Shown here piece by piece: positions 48,863 to 64,000 of a DNA stretch of 64,000 nucleotides (the stretch's first letter is position 1; each line of letters starts with the position of its first letter). The translations under genes were made by a program, and so were the position numbers. Source of the DNA: Neodiprion pinetum (taxonomy: Eukaryota > Arthropoda > Insecta > Hymenoptera > Diprionidae); assembly GCF_021155775.2 (NCBI RefSeq), contig NC_060237.1, positions 2,978,501 to 3,042,500 on the forward strand, in the 5' to 3' direction. A model generated the notes under the pieces. That model saw only the letters and a list, made by a program, of their open reading frames with translations. It was not told the DNA's origin and did not search any database.

Positions 48863-49082
48863 GAGGTTGAAGTTGATAACTTTATCGTTTAACGAAACAT
48901 TGAGGAAAAAATCACTATTTTCTTAATTTTGCAATGATTTTGAACGAACCAAGATTTGGAAATATGAGTATATATTGTTTTTTTGTTTAGTTACGGTTTA
49001 CTAAATTTCAGACTATTCGAATACGGCGAAATAACGGTTTTTCCTCAGCATGAATCGTTGCGATAATATTACTAACTTCGAT
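48863..49082. mobile_element. MITE family, copy 2
   Basis: The left end GAGGTTGAAGTTGATAACTTT and right end GATAATATTACTAACTTCG are diverged versions of the family termini. CCTCAGCATGAATCGTTGCG near the right end matches copy 1 at two-base divergence. About 220 bp, no ORF. Confidence 0.65.
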
Positions 49083-52000
49083 ATGACGAATCCGTAGACT
49101 GTACACTGTAAAAAATGGCGGTATTAAAATCGACTAATAGTGGGCGTTGTGAACTACTATAAAACAATTTTTGCGGTCAATTCTGAACTTCTGACCGTCA
49201 AATAGTGTTAGATTGACACCAAAACGTCTTCTAATTAAGTCCACGCGACAATCTTTTCTTTTTTCCTAAAGTGCAGCCGAATATTAGGCACCAGAGATGC
49301 ATCGGGCAGGGAAATGTGCAGATATTACGTTCGTTCTTCTTCCTGGTTATGAAAGTGGCCGCGGCAGTCGAAGGAAGGGAATCAGCCCGCATGACATCGC
49401 GTTGCATCGTGCCGTCTCTTGGAGTCTCGATGATGGTAGAGGTGGGCCGCGATCTTGCAAACAATGGGGCTTGAAGTAAGCACCGCACGCACGGTGTTGC
49501 TTCTCGATGATAAGCCGGTCACGCCGTCACGTACCCGAAGCCTACAACTGCCTTACAACACATTAAACTCCCATTGAATACTAATTTTCGAAACGAATCG
49601 CCTTCGCCCAGAAGCGCACCCGGACGAATATCGTTGCATGCGTCGCCGCAGATTTTTCACTCTAGGATCGAGGTACACCGACCCGCGACGTCTGTCGTCG
49701 AACTACGGCTAACTCGCATCGCGTTTAGAATTTTAAAATTACCCGCTCGAGCTGACCTCTTTCTTCGTAATAGGTACTTGTAATAGAACTTGTACTCGGT
49801 CTTGTACCTTATTGGATCACGTACGCATACGATTAATTACACTCGCTGTACACTTTCAGCAATATAAACAGAGCTATGGACATACATAGTATATATGTAT
49901 GTATGTACGTGTAATCTGTGATCCGTTAAGAAGAATCTGCGAAATCATTTGTTTCGAAACGTGAGAATTTTTTTCACTGTGTAATAAATTAAAAAACAAA
50001 AAAAAAAAAAAAAAAAAAAGAATAGAATTTCCAAAAAGATAAATAACATTCAAACTTGATTTGAAGATCAAAGATTGACGAGTTTTATTTACGTTTTTGT
50101 TAATTCATTACGTATCGTAAAATTGGAAAACTCAATCATCGTGTTCATACATCAATGCTGCTCCCCCATCTCAAAAAAAAAAAAAAAAAATTCATAACAA
50201 ACCCGCTTTGTTTGGACAATATTTCTACGACCCAAGCGAGATATTATAGAGGAACAAAGTTGCTTGCAGTTGCATCAAATGTGTCGGGGGCCTCGAGCGA
50301 CGTTACCGCATGATATGCGCAATTGTATTGTCGCAATCTGCCGAGAGAAGCTCGCGGTTCCGTAGCAGCCTCGCTTTCTCTCACGACTCGGCCTCGAATC
50401 TAACGATTAAGTCGGTGCTCGGGTGAAAAATTAAAGATGAAATTTTCACGCGAGGAATCATTCGAGAAATTCGCTAAAAATAAGGTAAACGACAAAGAAA
50501 GTCCGTTCATTTTGTATGTGAGAAGTAAAAGTGATTGCAAAAAAAAAAAAAAAAAAAAAAACTGTAATCGTATAGCCAATGATGATGCAGGGTAAAGTCG
50601 TTGAACTCAACCGGTCGATGATGGGTCAGATCAATCATCTTCATAAATTTGCTGGTGTGTGTAGCTAATTTTTTACCACCCGAAGGTTGAAGGATGCGCA
50701 GCAGCATAAAATGAATTACTTTTTTCTAACGTACATTTTTTCGTACTTCTCTAACGCGAGACATCCTGCGCAGAGTAATCTTCTAAAGATTTCGTAAGAT
50801 TGAATGTGGTCTACCTGTCGTGGTCTGACTTGGAACGCGCACCGCTTACGATTAGCTTATCATGTTGCTAAAATGTCAACTTATTATCCCATGACGTCCA
50901 ATCAGTTCGAATTTAACAAATGATCGACAAGTTTTTAGTAAACATTTTAATGTATCGTGGGCGTGAAATTGAGCAGGAATTGATCCTTTTAAACCCAAAG
51001 GACGCCCATATTTCCCATTGTTCAATTTAGTTTACTTCAAGTGAATTTGTGACTTTTAATGATTTCAAGCGATTGTGGATGACTTCAAGTGATTTCAGAT
51101 TATCTGGGCTGAGTAAAAAATGCTGCGTGTGATTTTTTACACGTATGTATGATTATGATGCGATTACACTTGATTACACGAAATTTCGAATTGATTTCAT
51201 AACGATTTTACACGAATTCATGGCTTTCAGGCTGATTTTGGATTAAATTCTTGATGCGCTCGGTGATTTTCATGCAATTTCGGCCTGCGAACAAGGAATG
51301 GATGTGATACTCAACTGAATTTTATGAGATATCACGCAATTTCACATCGTTGATATTTTTTACAATCTGCTGCGCGTCCGTAACATTTTACTTTTAATTA
51401 ATTTTACATCCAGTATGATGAGTGGTAGTGAGATGTAGAAATATTAGAAAATCGAAGTGATAATATCAAATTTTGAAACACGCGAAAATCTGTGTCACAG
51501 AATTTAAAAAGGTAGAAAGTCGGAATACAAAAGAGTCAAAATGTCGAAAGGTCAGATGTAAAAAAGCCAAAAATATTGAATCGTCGGAATGAATATATTA
51601 TCGGATGAAGAATATAGGAAGCTAAAACACAAGTAGAATCGTAAGAATTTTATATTACATAAATTTGGTTTTGCATATACTTTACATCTCTACATTTTGA
51701 CATTTCTATAATATTTCGACACTTTACACTATGAATTTCTGTAAAACAGACTTTCATGTTTTTGAATGTATACGATGTTGTAACTTTTATTTTCTAATCC
51801 GCCTACATTCCCCACTCCATCCCACCCCACGTGTTTGCCAAAATACGTATTTTTATTCGTTACCCGTATAACAATTTTGTAATAATTTTTATGCAGGCAT
51901 CATATGAACTAATATAATAAATTTTCCAGATCAGTCGCAGTACCGAAGATGATTTTAACTGACTGAAACCGATGTCAGTTCAATTTAAGTCATGTCATGT

Positions 52001-52370
52001 ACAATATCATATAATTTCTTCCTTACTTTCGGCGACTTATAACTGATTTCAAACTGATAGGGTGTACGGATGATTTTAACATTGAATATATAGCGTGTAT
52101 GGTTTTTACTGGGTTAAAAAACAGCCTCGTTGTTAGTCCGATAAAGTAATATAAAGAACTGGTATCGGCTATTAACGTTTGGAATCTCCATTGATTGGAC
52201 AATGTATCGCAGAGTTGAAAGCTGTAATATACTATTGGAATTCTCTCAAAGTTTGCGAAGGTACGAAATCCCGGGGTTCTATTTATCGCGAAATTTGCGC
52301 ACTACGGTGTGCGTGTATCGGATTTATTACATAACTACTCGGTACAGGAAGAAACCAGAAAGATGAACTG

Positions 52371-53615
52371 TTGATCACACAGGCACCACGTAGATTTTCC
52401 ACCTCTCATCTCCTCGCGTCTACTTCATCCACTCACGCTCTCTCTTTCTTCTCACCGTCGAGTCTCCCGACAAGTGCACCTCCGGCTCCTCGAAGAGGAG
52501 AAACAAAAAGGCTCGCGTCACAGGTTAAAGAGCCCGTTTGCTTACCAGATGAACCAACAAGTAGCGCTAGATGTTGCATATATGTATATACATATATACA
52601 ACTCTAGCGATCGTTACTGAGTCGGGTCTCTTCTCTTGGTGGTTTTCAACTCGTTCAACTCCGTGTCTCTTCATACCCCGTATCTCGTGCAGACGTGTTA
52701 CGGTAGGTTTATGTAAGAAGGAATCACCCCGTGAGTCGCGAAATGAAATACCAGACCCGGGGTTACGCAATGGAGCAAAGCCGGTATTATTCTGGGTTAA
52801 ACAATATTATGTCACCAGGAAAGCGAGCCGGCCTGATTGCGTAACCGTGGTCGTCGTGTGAGTTACTTCGGACCGCTTCAACTCTTATACGCTGTTACTC
52901 GTCGACGTAAGACTCGCGCGGTAAGGATTTCGACGGGCAGGGAAAGGTAGGTAGGTAGGTGCTGCAAGTTTCATTCGACGCGCCAGGGAGAGATATGGAA
53001 GATGAACGCTGCCGTGACATTTATGAATGAAAGTTCATCTTGACGATGGTATAACTTTACACCTCACGTGAGACCGAGATTCACATCGATCTACGTTCGA
53101 ACGGTCTATCCTTAGGCGTACCTACGCTGAATTTATAGATCCTTACATTGATCTTGGTACTCTTTGGGTTGACAAATGCAGTGATAACATTTTTCATTGA
53201 CGGTATCTTGGTCGAAGATTGTTCGAAAATTTGGTGACTGTTGGAAGCAGTTTTATTCATTTCTATTTGCAGATTATTGTATGTATATGGTATCAAATTC
53301 GTAGCAATGATCTTCGCGCAATGGTTCTTCTTCGTTGAAATCCGACTGCTGAAATTATGTGGTATAGGAAGGAAAAATCCGTTCAAAATTCAGGCATCCT
53401 TTCCATACATACATACTTGTACACGTTATGTATAAAAAGGCAGTCTGTTTGTTTCTCTGTTGGAATGCGGAAAATTACGAAATTATTTCATTTATTCTCA
53501 CGCTGTCTTCACGGTTAGGTAGAGGAAATATTCCGGTAGGTTTCAGTCTTCGTCGTGTTACGTTGTTGTATCAGAGATCCAAGCAACGAACGAAACAACG
53601 AAGGTAACTAGAGAA
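52371..53615. other. non-coding stretch
   Basis: Contains a self-complementary TATATGTATATACATATATA block near 52579-52600 and short GGTA repeats near 52947. Open frames such as 52371-52607 and 53081-53386 are not protein-like. I see nothing else of note. Confidence 0.4.
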
Positions 53616-53804
53616 AAGGTTGAAGTTAGTATAACGTTACTTGAACGATGCGTGTTTAGGAAAATCGTTGATTAAAACAAAGTGTCATAACATACAAACA
53701 GGTAACGTTCATATTTTGAAAAACCAATTTCTTCAAAGTCTTTCCAAAATCGTACAACGACTTATTCCATGGTTATTTCGTTGCGTTAACGTTACTGACT
53801 TCAG
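53616..53804. mobile_element. MITE family, copy 3
   Basis: AAGGTTGAAGTTAGTATAACG at the left and CGTTAACGTTACTGACTTCAG at the right are the family termini, with small indels. The interior of about 150 bp is unrelated in detail to copies 1 and 2 but is similarly AT-rich. Confidence 0.6.
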
Positions 53805-53854
53805 TCTGGTCGATCTATTCGATACCGATCGCGTTGGCGCTCGAACGAAGCCCT

Positions 53855-54150
53855 TAGTCTACGATGTCACACCAGATAATGTTCGGAGGTGAAGCTGGTG
53901 GGCGCTTCCGTCGTCGCGCGAGACTAAACGCGAAGACACGCGGTGAACCGGGGACACGTGGTAAAAACTTGCCCCAAGATGTGCGCGCTCCGCACAGGAA
54001 GTCGGTCTTGCTTGGTTTTTTATCGGCGTTGCGATCAGCTCGAGTGACCACGAAATCGGGGTCCATCCAGTCACTCACCGCGATGTCTACCTGGTATGCC
54101 GTCGCCTCGAGGATTCCGTTTCGGTCTAGAACGAACCAACCGACACCGTA
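53855..54150 (-). other. GC-rich island open in several frames
   Basis: Both strands are open here. On the minus strand a 97-codon frame contains GVGWFVLDRNGILEATAYQV, ending at a good-looking donor (GCG then GTGAGT at about 54080). That hint of an exon is not backed by a convincing acceptor, a partner exon or a known family, and the island's base composition alone can keep frames open. Recorded as a weak lead. Confidence 0.15.
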
Positions 54151-54581
54151 GCGTTGCCCTTAGGTGCGCAACACCGAGTCGGTATCGGTAATTTTGTGTC
54201 GACGTTCACGCACACACACATACCTCGACGTACGCCTACTTACAGGTAATGATTCAGCTGGAACAAATTAGGCTTACTTCCGCCCTCGCGTCGAACACCG
54301 TCGAGGTGCACCAGAAATCTTTTTATGTCCCGGTCGGTTTTTCTCTCTCTCAGCTGCCGGCTGACCGCGCGATCAAACCATTAAACTTACAGAATAATGT
54401 TGTTCGGAAAAAGGTAAAACCACCTCTTCTGTTGGTGGTACGGTAAAAATTACATTGCCTCACGATCATGGTCTTGTATTGTACAGCTCTCGAAAGGATT
54501 GGTGGTGGGAATGGATCGTTTGGCGAGACTGATTTTGTCGTTTATGGTCACCGAATGCGACGATATTTAGAAGTCTTGTAC

Positions 54582-54788
54582 GAGGTTGAAGTAAGTTACG
54601 TTAACGACAGGAAACATCGGGAAGAAGTTCGTTATTTTACAATTTTAGAATGACTTTCAAGGAGCTGGCTGATTGAAAAATATGGGTATCTTTGGTTCAG
54701 TACGGTGTATTAAATTCCACACAATTCTAAGGCTGCATATTCTCCTGAACATGCACTGTTACAACAGTGACGTTACCAATTTCAATCA
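54582..54788. mobile_element. MITE family, copy 4
   Basis: GAGGTTGAAGTAAGTTACGTTA at the left and GACGTTACCAATTTCAATCA at the right are diverged family termini. About 207 bp, no ORF. Confidence 0.5.
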
Positions 54789-57700
54789 CATAGTGTTGTT
54801 TTGAAAAGAAATTATCGTTACTGAGCGAGATTTTTCGGAACTTTAGGGAGTTTGGCACGGAATTCATTTTTTTTTTTGCAAATTTGCGAATCCGACATTC
54901 GACGCATTCATATCTGTTTCGTGTCTCGGACTATCGACGCGAGTCGTTGACTTTGTGATCGAGGTGTGCAGATTTAAAATTCTCTACCAGGAGTCGGTAC
55001 CCGGACGTGGCTTGCTACGGACAATCGCGAATCATGACCATCGCGTACAACGAGCCACGTACCGGGAGCTTACAAAAATTCCTAATCAAGTAGATTAACA
55101 TGTTATTCGTGAGAACTCCTCTGCAAGAGGGCTCAGATAAATGCCCAGATAAATTGAGCAGTAGAGGTAACTAAATCTTAGCTGTATATAAACTTACTAG
55201 AAGCTTCATCTGCTATGTATATCATTATTTGATGGATCACGAGACAGCGAATGAGGGAGAGAGAGAGAGAAAGAGAGAGAGAGTGGTGGTAAAAGTAAAT
55301 AAACATAGGGTGAACAACGTAGAATCTCGTGTATTATAAACTTTACCTGACCATTTTCTTCACGTATTAACTTCAAGCTCGAGATGTTATATATACAGGT
55401 TTCATAAGTCTTTTCTTATCCCTTTGTCTTTTCCTGTGTAGTGCCTCACTTCCGGTCACACAATTTCGACGAACCACCCGTCACTAACGTTTTGGAGACT
55501 TGATAAGTGAGAAGCTTTATTGGATATTATATCCGCGTTACATACTTGTTAAAAGCTGATATGACGACCCAATGCTAAGTATGAATTGCAGATACTTTGT
55601 TTGGCAATCGACGAAATATTTTTGCCACAGCTCATCGTCGACAACCCGATTGCAGGTGAAATGCGTGCCATCGGACACCAGTCAATTTCTCATCGGAAAT
55701 AAACCGGAAATAGGTTGAATCAGGTTCTAGAGTTGAACCGTTTTTAAACAGGAGTCGGTTAAAGTCTGGCATAAAGTCTAAAACAGGACAAACCGTAAGC
55801 CCGTAAATCATCTCATTGGACAACTTTGAATGGCAACCGTTTAAAAACTCTTTGTTTCAATCCTCGAGTTTGGTTAAAGACATTTTGAACTTATCCCTCA
55901 GTAGGAAATCGAATGTAAGTACTCGATAGTGCGCCCTTTACCAATTGCGTTGTATCGATCGTTTCTAGTCGGTTTTCAGCTGTTAAATATAGCTTTCGGT
56001 AGAAGATCAGGATAGCAGATCGGACCGTTCCAGGTATAAGCAACTTATGGTATGAAGGTGACAAAAGGTTATTAGAGAATTTTTTTGCTGGTGAAAGACT
56101 TGAAACTTGTCAAAATATAGCAGCATGGTGAACCTATACATTTCTCTAAGTTACCGTATATTATCGATAGTCGAAGCCACGAAGGCGTGGTCGAAAAGAA
56201 CCAGACGATCCAAACTGATTGTGAGTAAGGACGAAGAGAATGAAAAAAAGAAAAAGGGAAAAAACTAGGCGGAACATACGTGCAGAGGGTCCATTATAAC
56301 GCCCGACTTGTCACCGTTCCTGCAGGACAATGTTGTTCGTCCGAAGAGTGCAGCGATCGATTGTTCAACCAGTCGGCGGCAATGACTTTGAATTTTTGTG
56401 AGTTCTATAAGGATCCAGCTAGGGCTTCAGGATGCGAAATATCATTCCCCTTGGAAGATGAGAAAGACGATGGTGTTCGGAAAGGTTTTTCTACCTGCGT
56501 TCAAAGATGCGATCGGTTGAGAGTGCACGCGGTGCAGTCTACGAACCTTGGCTGCTTTTGTCCGAAGAAGACGTAGTCACGGCACTGCTTCATATAAATC
56601 TGACACTGGTTCACGTGGTACAAAATTCTCGTCTTCGCTCGAACGAATCCGGACGAATCTTCACATTAGTTGTGGCGCCTGCCGCCTTACCTTGGCTAGA
56701 GCTGAAAAGTTTGAAGAAAATTTCACTCGACGTTTTCGACCAGCAGGAAAAAAATAACAGAAAGGAATAAAATGAAAAAAATCTTCGCCTCGGCCAGAAA
56801 CGCACCGTATATTACATAGATGCGAACACACCCTGTTGATTATGTGGGTGCAGATACTCAAACCCAGACCTGTATATTCCAATGCACCTGCAGCTGCTCT
56901 GCCTCGAAGAGAGGTAAACCAGCTCGGCAAGTCACCATTTTTCAAATACAAATTTCCCTGACCATGGACTAGATTTGGATTATACAGCATCAAATTAGTT
57001 TCCGAACCGTCTGCCACGTTTTTCTGGTAGAATTTTCTTTCCTTGCCTCCAGAGAATTGCCGCGGTCAATAATCGGTATTTGCCGCCTTAAATTGCTTTC
57101 GATTTTTCATCCAGTAAATATGTTTTCAAATCCCATTGCAAGGCCTGCGGGGGCGAGAAATGAAACTGTGACAGGAGGTGATTATCACCAAGCAATCGGA
57201 CGTTCAATCGCGTTCAACGAAAAACGTGGCGTTTATCGCCGTGTCATTAAGCTATAAATAATCAAGTCCATCAACGTACGTCGCAACGTACGGTGTTTGT
57301 CTACGTATAGTCACGTTTGAATGTGAAAGAAAAATTTACCAAACTCAATCTGATTTCGATCAATTATGTCCTGAACACAAATTTGTCGAATGAATATTTG
57401 TAACTTGACTGGTTTTGCCGTGATGATAGGTGGTAGGTACCTAAGGTTTCACAGGATCGTTGGCCGTCTACACGTGAAATGAAAGTAGTGAATTGCGCCA
57501 AGACATTTCAATACCCGGCTGACGTACCTACCTACATGTTTATACACGGAGAAGAGGACCTGGTTCCCCGTCGCGGACCGGCGTAGCGATCCGGTCTTCC
57601 TTGGCAGTTTGCACGTTGCAACATCCCCTCCATTGCCTTACCCGCGATAGCCATTAGCCGAGCTTACGCAATCTTCGAGAGTTCACCTCCACATTACGAG

Positions 57701-60387
57701 TAGATGAACTTTTCCATATCGAGGACGCTTATGAAATAATCTCCGATGTATCTCGTCGTCGTCGTCGTTGGCGGACATAACGGACGTCGTCGCACCAACG
57801 CAACGCGTTAGGTCGCGTTAATTCGATAGTACTTTTAACGTCCCGTGCGCATCCTTGGCTTATCTGAATACCTTTCCTCCGAAAATAACGCTCTTCCGAC
57901 TTAAGGTCTTTCCGCGCAACGGTTTTGAGCCTAAGGCCACCGGGTGGATGGATCGTCGAGGGATCTAGAGAAGTAACGGCAACGGTCGGCAGTCTTACAT
58001 CCGTGGTGGACGCGTCTTGTTGGGTGCCCCCGGGGCATTTGGGTATCTTTACACCTATCGTCGGCCGTAACGCGGAGGAGATCCTGTCCGGGGAATCGCG
58101 TTGTGGGACAGCGCCATTCGTGAAGTAACAACGTAATTACGCAAGACCCACCTTCGTAGAACTGAAAGAGGCTCCTAGACATCAAGGGATTGCGCAACGA
58201 TGGTATAATCTGCCGCCGATCGGTGCTGATTTAAGAAAAAAAAAAAAAAAACGAAATGTCTCAACGTTTGGCTATCTCTTTACATGTCTACAAAGAAACT
58301 CGTCCTAACTGACTCATCAATGCCCAGTGGAAATACCGAGAAGGGGGTACGAAACATGTTTTCACGGATTTATCTCAATCTGTTTAACCCGATTAGATTT
58401 AGACTCGGTCTTCATTTACAAAGGTTACCCATACCAATGCTTGAAAACAAATTTCTTGGTGACTTTGTGATTAGCTTGGTTCACTCGATGAAATTTTTCG
58501 ATTGTAAACCAGCGAAATACTTCGGAGCGGGTGAGGTTCCTAAGCCGCCTAAGCGAGTATCGCATATCTCACGAGACTGAGATGATCGTTGGGTGTGGTC
58601 GTTGTTCCAGGTGGGACACTGGGCCATGGGTTGATCTGATTGTCGAGCAATTCGAAGAAGTGGAAGCTTTGGTGGGTGGGGGATCGATGAATGCACACTG
58701 CACATGTATATGTATACGGCAGGTATAGTCACGGTGGTACGCGCAAGAGCAACGCATACCAATGCATAAGACTTAGCCAGGCACACGAGGCTGCCTATAT
58801 AAATCCTAATAAATGCCGAACTTGAATCAGAAATAGTTCCTCGTTTGTATTCGTATCTTGAGTACAATACTCAAAGGCGGGAATTCCGAGAGATTTGTCT
58901 TGCAGGCAGAAAGCGTGTGTGTTGTTGGAGCCAAAGAGACCCCGGACAGGTTCTGAATCCTGTGGGAAAATTGTGTTGCGCAAACGTACCCCGATTCCAA
59001 GCACAAAGCGATGGTGATCCGACCCTACCTTCCAAAGCGTCTAGCCCGGTCACGTTTCAATTTTCAGTTCCTCGATCCCTCTGGTCTTGTTGCATCCACC
59101 TCGAGGTGCGTTATGCCGTTCTCAAATCTTTCCTCAATCCATCCACTATCGGTTCATTTTCTATTTCTTTTCCTCTACCTGACCATTTCTTATTTTACAT
59201 CTCGATCTCGCTCAACTTTTCCTAGATTAATTTCCTTTGGTTACCATAGCGTTTCCAATTCATTGTTCAAGGCCTCAAGGGTATACCGGAAAGGATGTCT
59301 AAACGAATTTCCGCTGCAAGATGAAGTTGTTACTTTACCAATTGTCCTTCATACCTTTGTTTGTTTATACTTTTTTTTCCGATTTCATCGTCACTATCAC
59401 TAAATAATCCGATCGTTTACGACATATGTACGTCAACCGCTGTCTCCCGTCCGCAGCACAACCTTCGTCCAGGGTTGTCAGAGATTATGGTGGCGGGTGT
59501 GGGGGGTCAGGAAGGCACCACCTCGTTAAAATATCACCAGCCTGAGGCAGCAAGCGGTACGCAATTCGTTTTTTACTAAAAGACTGTAGCTAGATGTATA
59601 CGTGTATCCTCGTCGACGAACACGTGTGCCTGGGTGTTTTATTTTTTTCTGTCGTACATTTTTTTCCTCCCGTCCTGCATATTTTTCCATTTTTTCTACT
59701 TATATGTTGGTTTTTTTGTGGGAGAACGGTACGAGGGGCACGCACCCTGACCGACGTGCGACGCCGTCGTCGCATAGAAAAGAAAACCTGTAACGGTCTT
59801 CGGTCGCTGGATCGTAGGAGGGTTTCGTGGGAAAGAAGACGCGACTGCGAAGGAGGGTGGGCACACATCAGGCAGGGTATGCTAGTTGGAACGTAGCAGG
59901 AACTAGGAAGGTTTTTGAGAATTTCAAGGATCGTACGGGCATGGATCGTCTGCGGCTCATTGTCCCGACACACGACCAAACCTGCCTCACAGGGGTTGTG
60001 CCGTTGTGGTTCACTGACGTTCTCCACCCTCGGAAGGGCATGCGAGCGCAAAAGCTTCGCCCAGGGCTCGAGGAGGGTGTGTATCCCGTCCCTGAACGAT
60101 ACCTGCTCGACGGATAATCGGGATGAATGGGGACTACTGCACGTGTGCCGTTACGTTACACACTAGTTTAGGTTACTCGTTTATGCCGGACGCTTCGACA
60201 GGATCCCCGTAATAGATGTAATTCTGGAAAACCGCGATATTTTAGGGAATTTTTATGTGTAGGGAAAATCGGAGGGGAATTTGTAAAAAAAAGGGCAAAA
60301 CCACGATCTTTTATAGTAAACTTAGCTCGGTGTTCGTACGTATTACTTGCTGTTTCAATAACGGTGAATCCTTCTTTGCTTTTATAA
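54789..60387. other. non-coding stretch
   Basis: No supported exon. A short GA-rich run (GGGAGAGAGAGAGAGAAAGA) is at 55254-55284. The frame at 56280-56576 has ten cysteines but no signal peptide or splice context. Frames at 57925-58128, 58481-58867 and 59590-60051 overlap others on the opposite strand and look compositional. Confidence 0.4.
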
Positions 60388-60535
60388 GTGTTGAAACAAT
60401 GTTAGTAATGAAATTAAATTTGTATGTTGAACAGTAACAGTAGGTATACTGAATTTTAGACACTACTGAAATTGTGAAACAACGGTTGTTCCGAAACGTT
60501 AATCATCCCATGGCAATGTCGTTACTAACTTCAGC
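60388..60535. mobile_element. MITE family, probable copy 5
   Basis: The right end, GTCGTTACTAACTTCAGCCTC, is a clear family terminus. The proposed left end, GTGTTGAAACAATGTTAGTAATG, is only weakly similar, so the left boundary is uncertain. Confidence 0.4.

Positions 60536-64000
<3,465 letters not shown>

Larger units (their letters stand above)
47310..52370. other. non-coding stretch with MITE copies and homopolymers
   Basis: No exon is supported. The overlapping open frames at 47845-48275 (three frames, both strands) reflect base composition and have no family match. Two MITE copies are annotated within. A-runs of about 18-22 lie at about 50000, 50175 and 50539. About 50990-51330 and 51480-51760 are built of recurring short words (GATTTCAAGTGATT-like, then AAATGTCGAAAGGTC-like) without fixed period. 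Confidence 0.4.

Noticed and set aside
56280..56576. Cysteine-containing 98-codon frame resembling a small secreted protein
   Set aside because: No signal peptide, irregular cysteine spacing, no introns or polyadenylation signal nearby.

Overview
This is animal nuclear DNA with spliced genes, AT-rich intergenic sequence and many short transposon relics. The protein set (iduronate-2-sulfatase, ATRX, neurotactin, RpL27A) points to an insect. Neurotactin as a type II protein with a dead cholinesterase-like ectodomain is an insect hallmark. ATRX here keeps its N-terminal ADD domain in the same gene, unlike Drosophila, where ATRX/XNP lacks it. Abundant CpG and the style of the repeats make a hymenopteran such as a sawfly my best guess, but that is inference.

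Layout. 1-1665: upstream flank with a short terminal-inverted-repeat (TIR) element. 1666-4408 (+): nine-exon iduronate-2-sulfatase. 4999-21309 (-): 23-exon ATRX remodeller of 2633 codons, convergent with the sulfatase. 23867-26417 (-): five-exon C2H2 zinc-finger protein. About 27400-37136 (+): neurotactin, with a 5' UTR intron and five coding exons; its 4.3 kb first coding intron holds a striking 1.84 kb TIR element. 40440-42083 (-): ribosomal protein L27A, five coding exons plus an intron in the 3' UTR; two coding-region introns and the 3' UTR intron carry C/D-box snoRNA candidates. 42812-42883 (+): a possible first coding exon of a divergent gene. 42884-64000: about 21 kb with no recognisable protein-coding exon, consistent with a long intron or intergenic DNA. 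It holds a MITE family, a strong hairpin, degenerate AT words, homopolymers and a 132-bp GA microsatellite.

All exon joins were made by hand from GT/AG sites and reading phase. The four complete multi-exon models close exactly in frame: 1743, 7902, 1647 and 2235 nt, plus 447 nt for RpL27A. The genes do not form a pathway: they are lysosomal glycosaminoglycan breakdown, heterochromatin remodelling, a putative DNA-binding factor, neuronal adhesion, and translation with snoRNA hosting. The least ordinary items are the snoRNA arrangement in RpL27A, the mirror-symmetric repeat arrays inside the neurotactin-intron element, and the MITE-rich ATRX introns.
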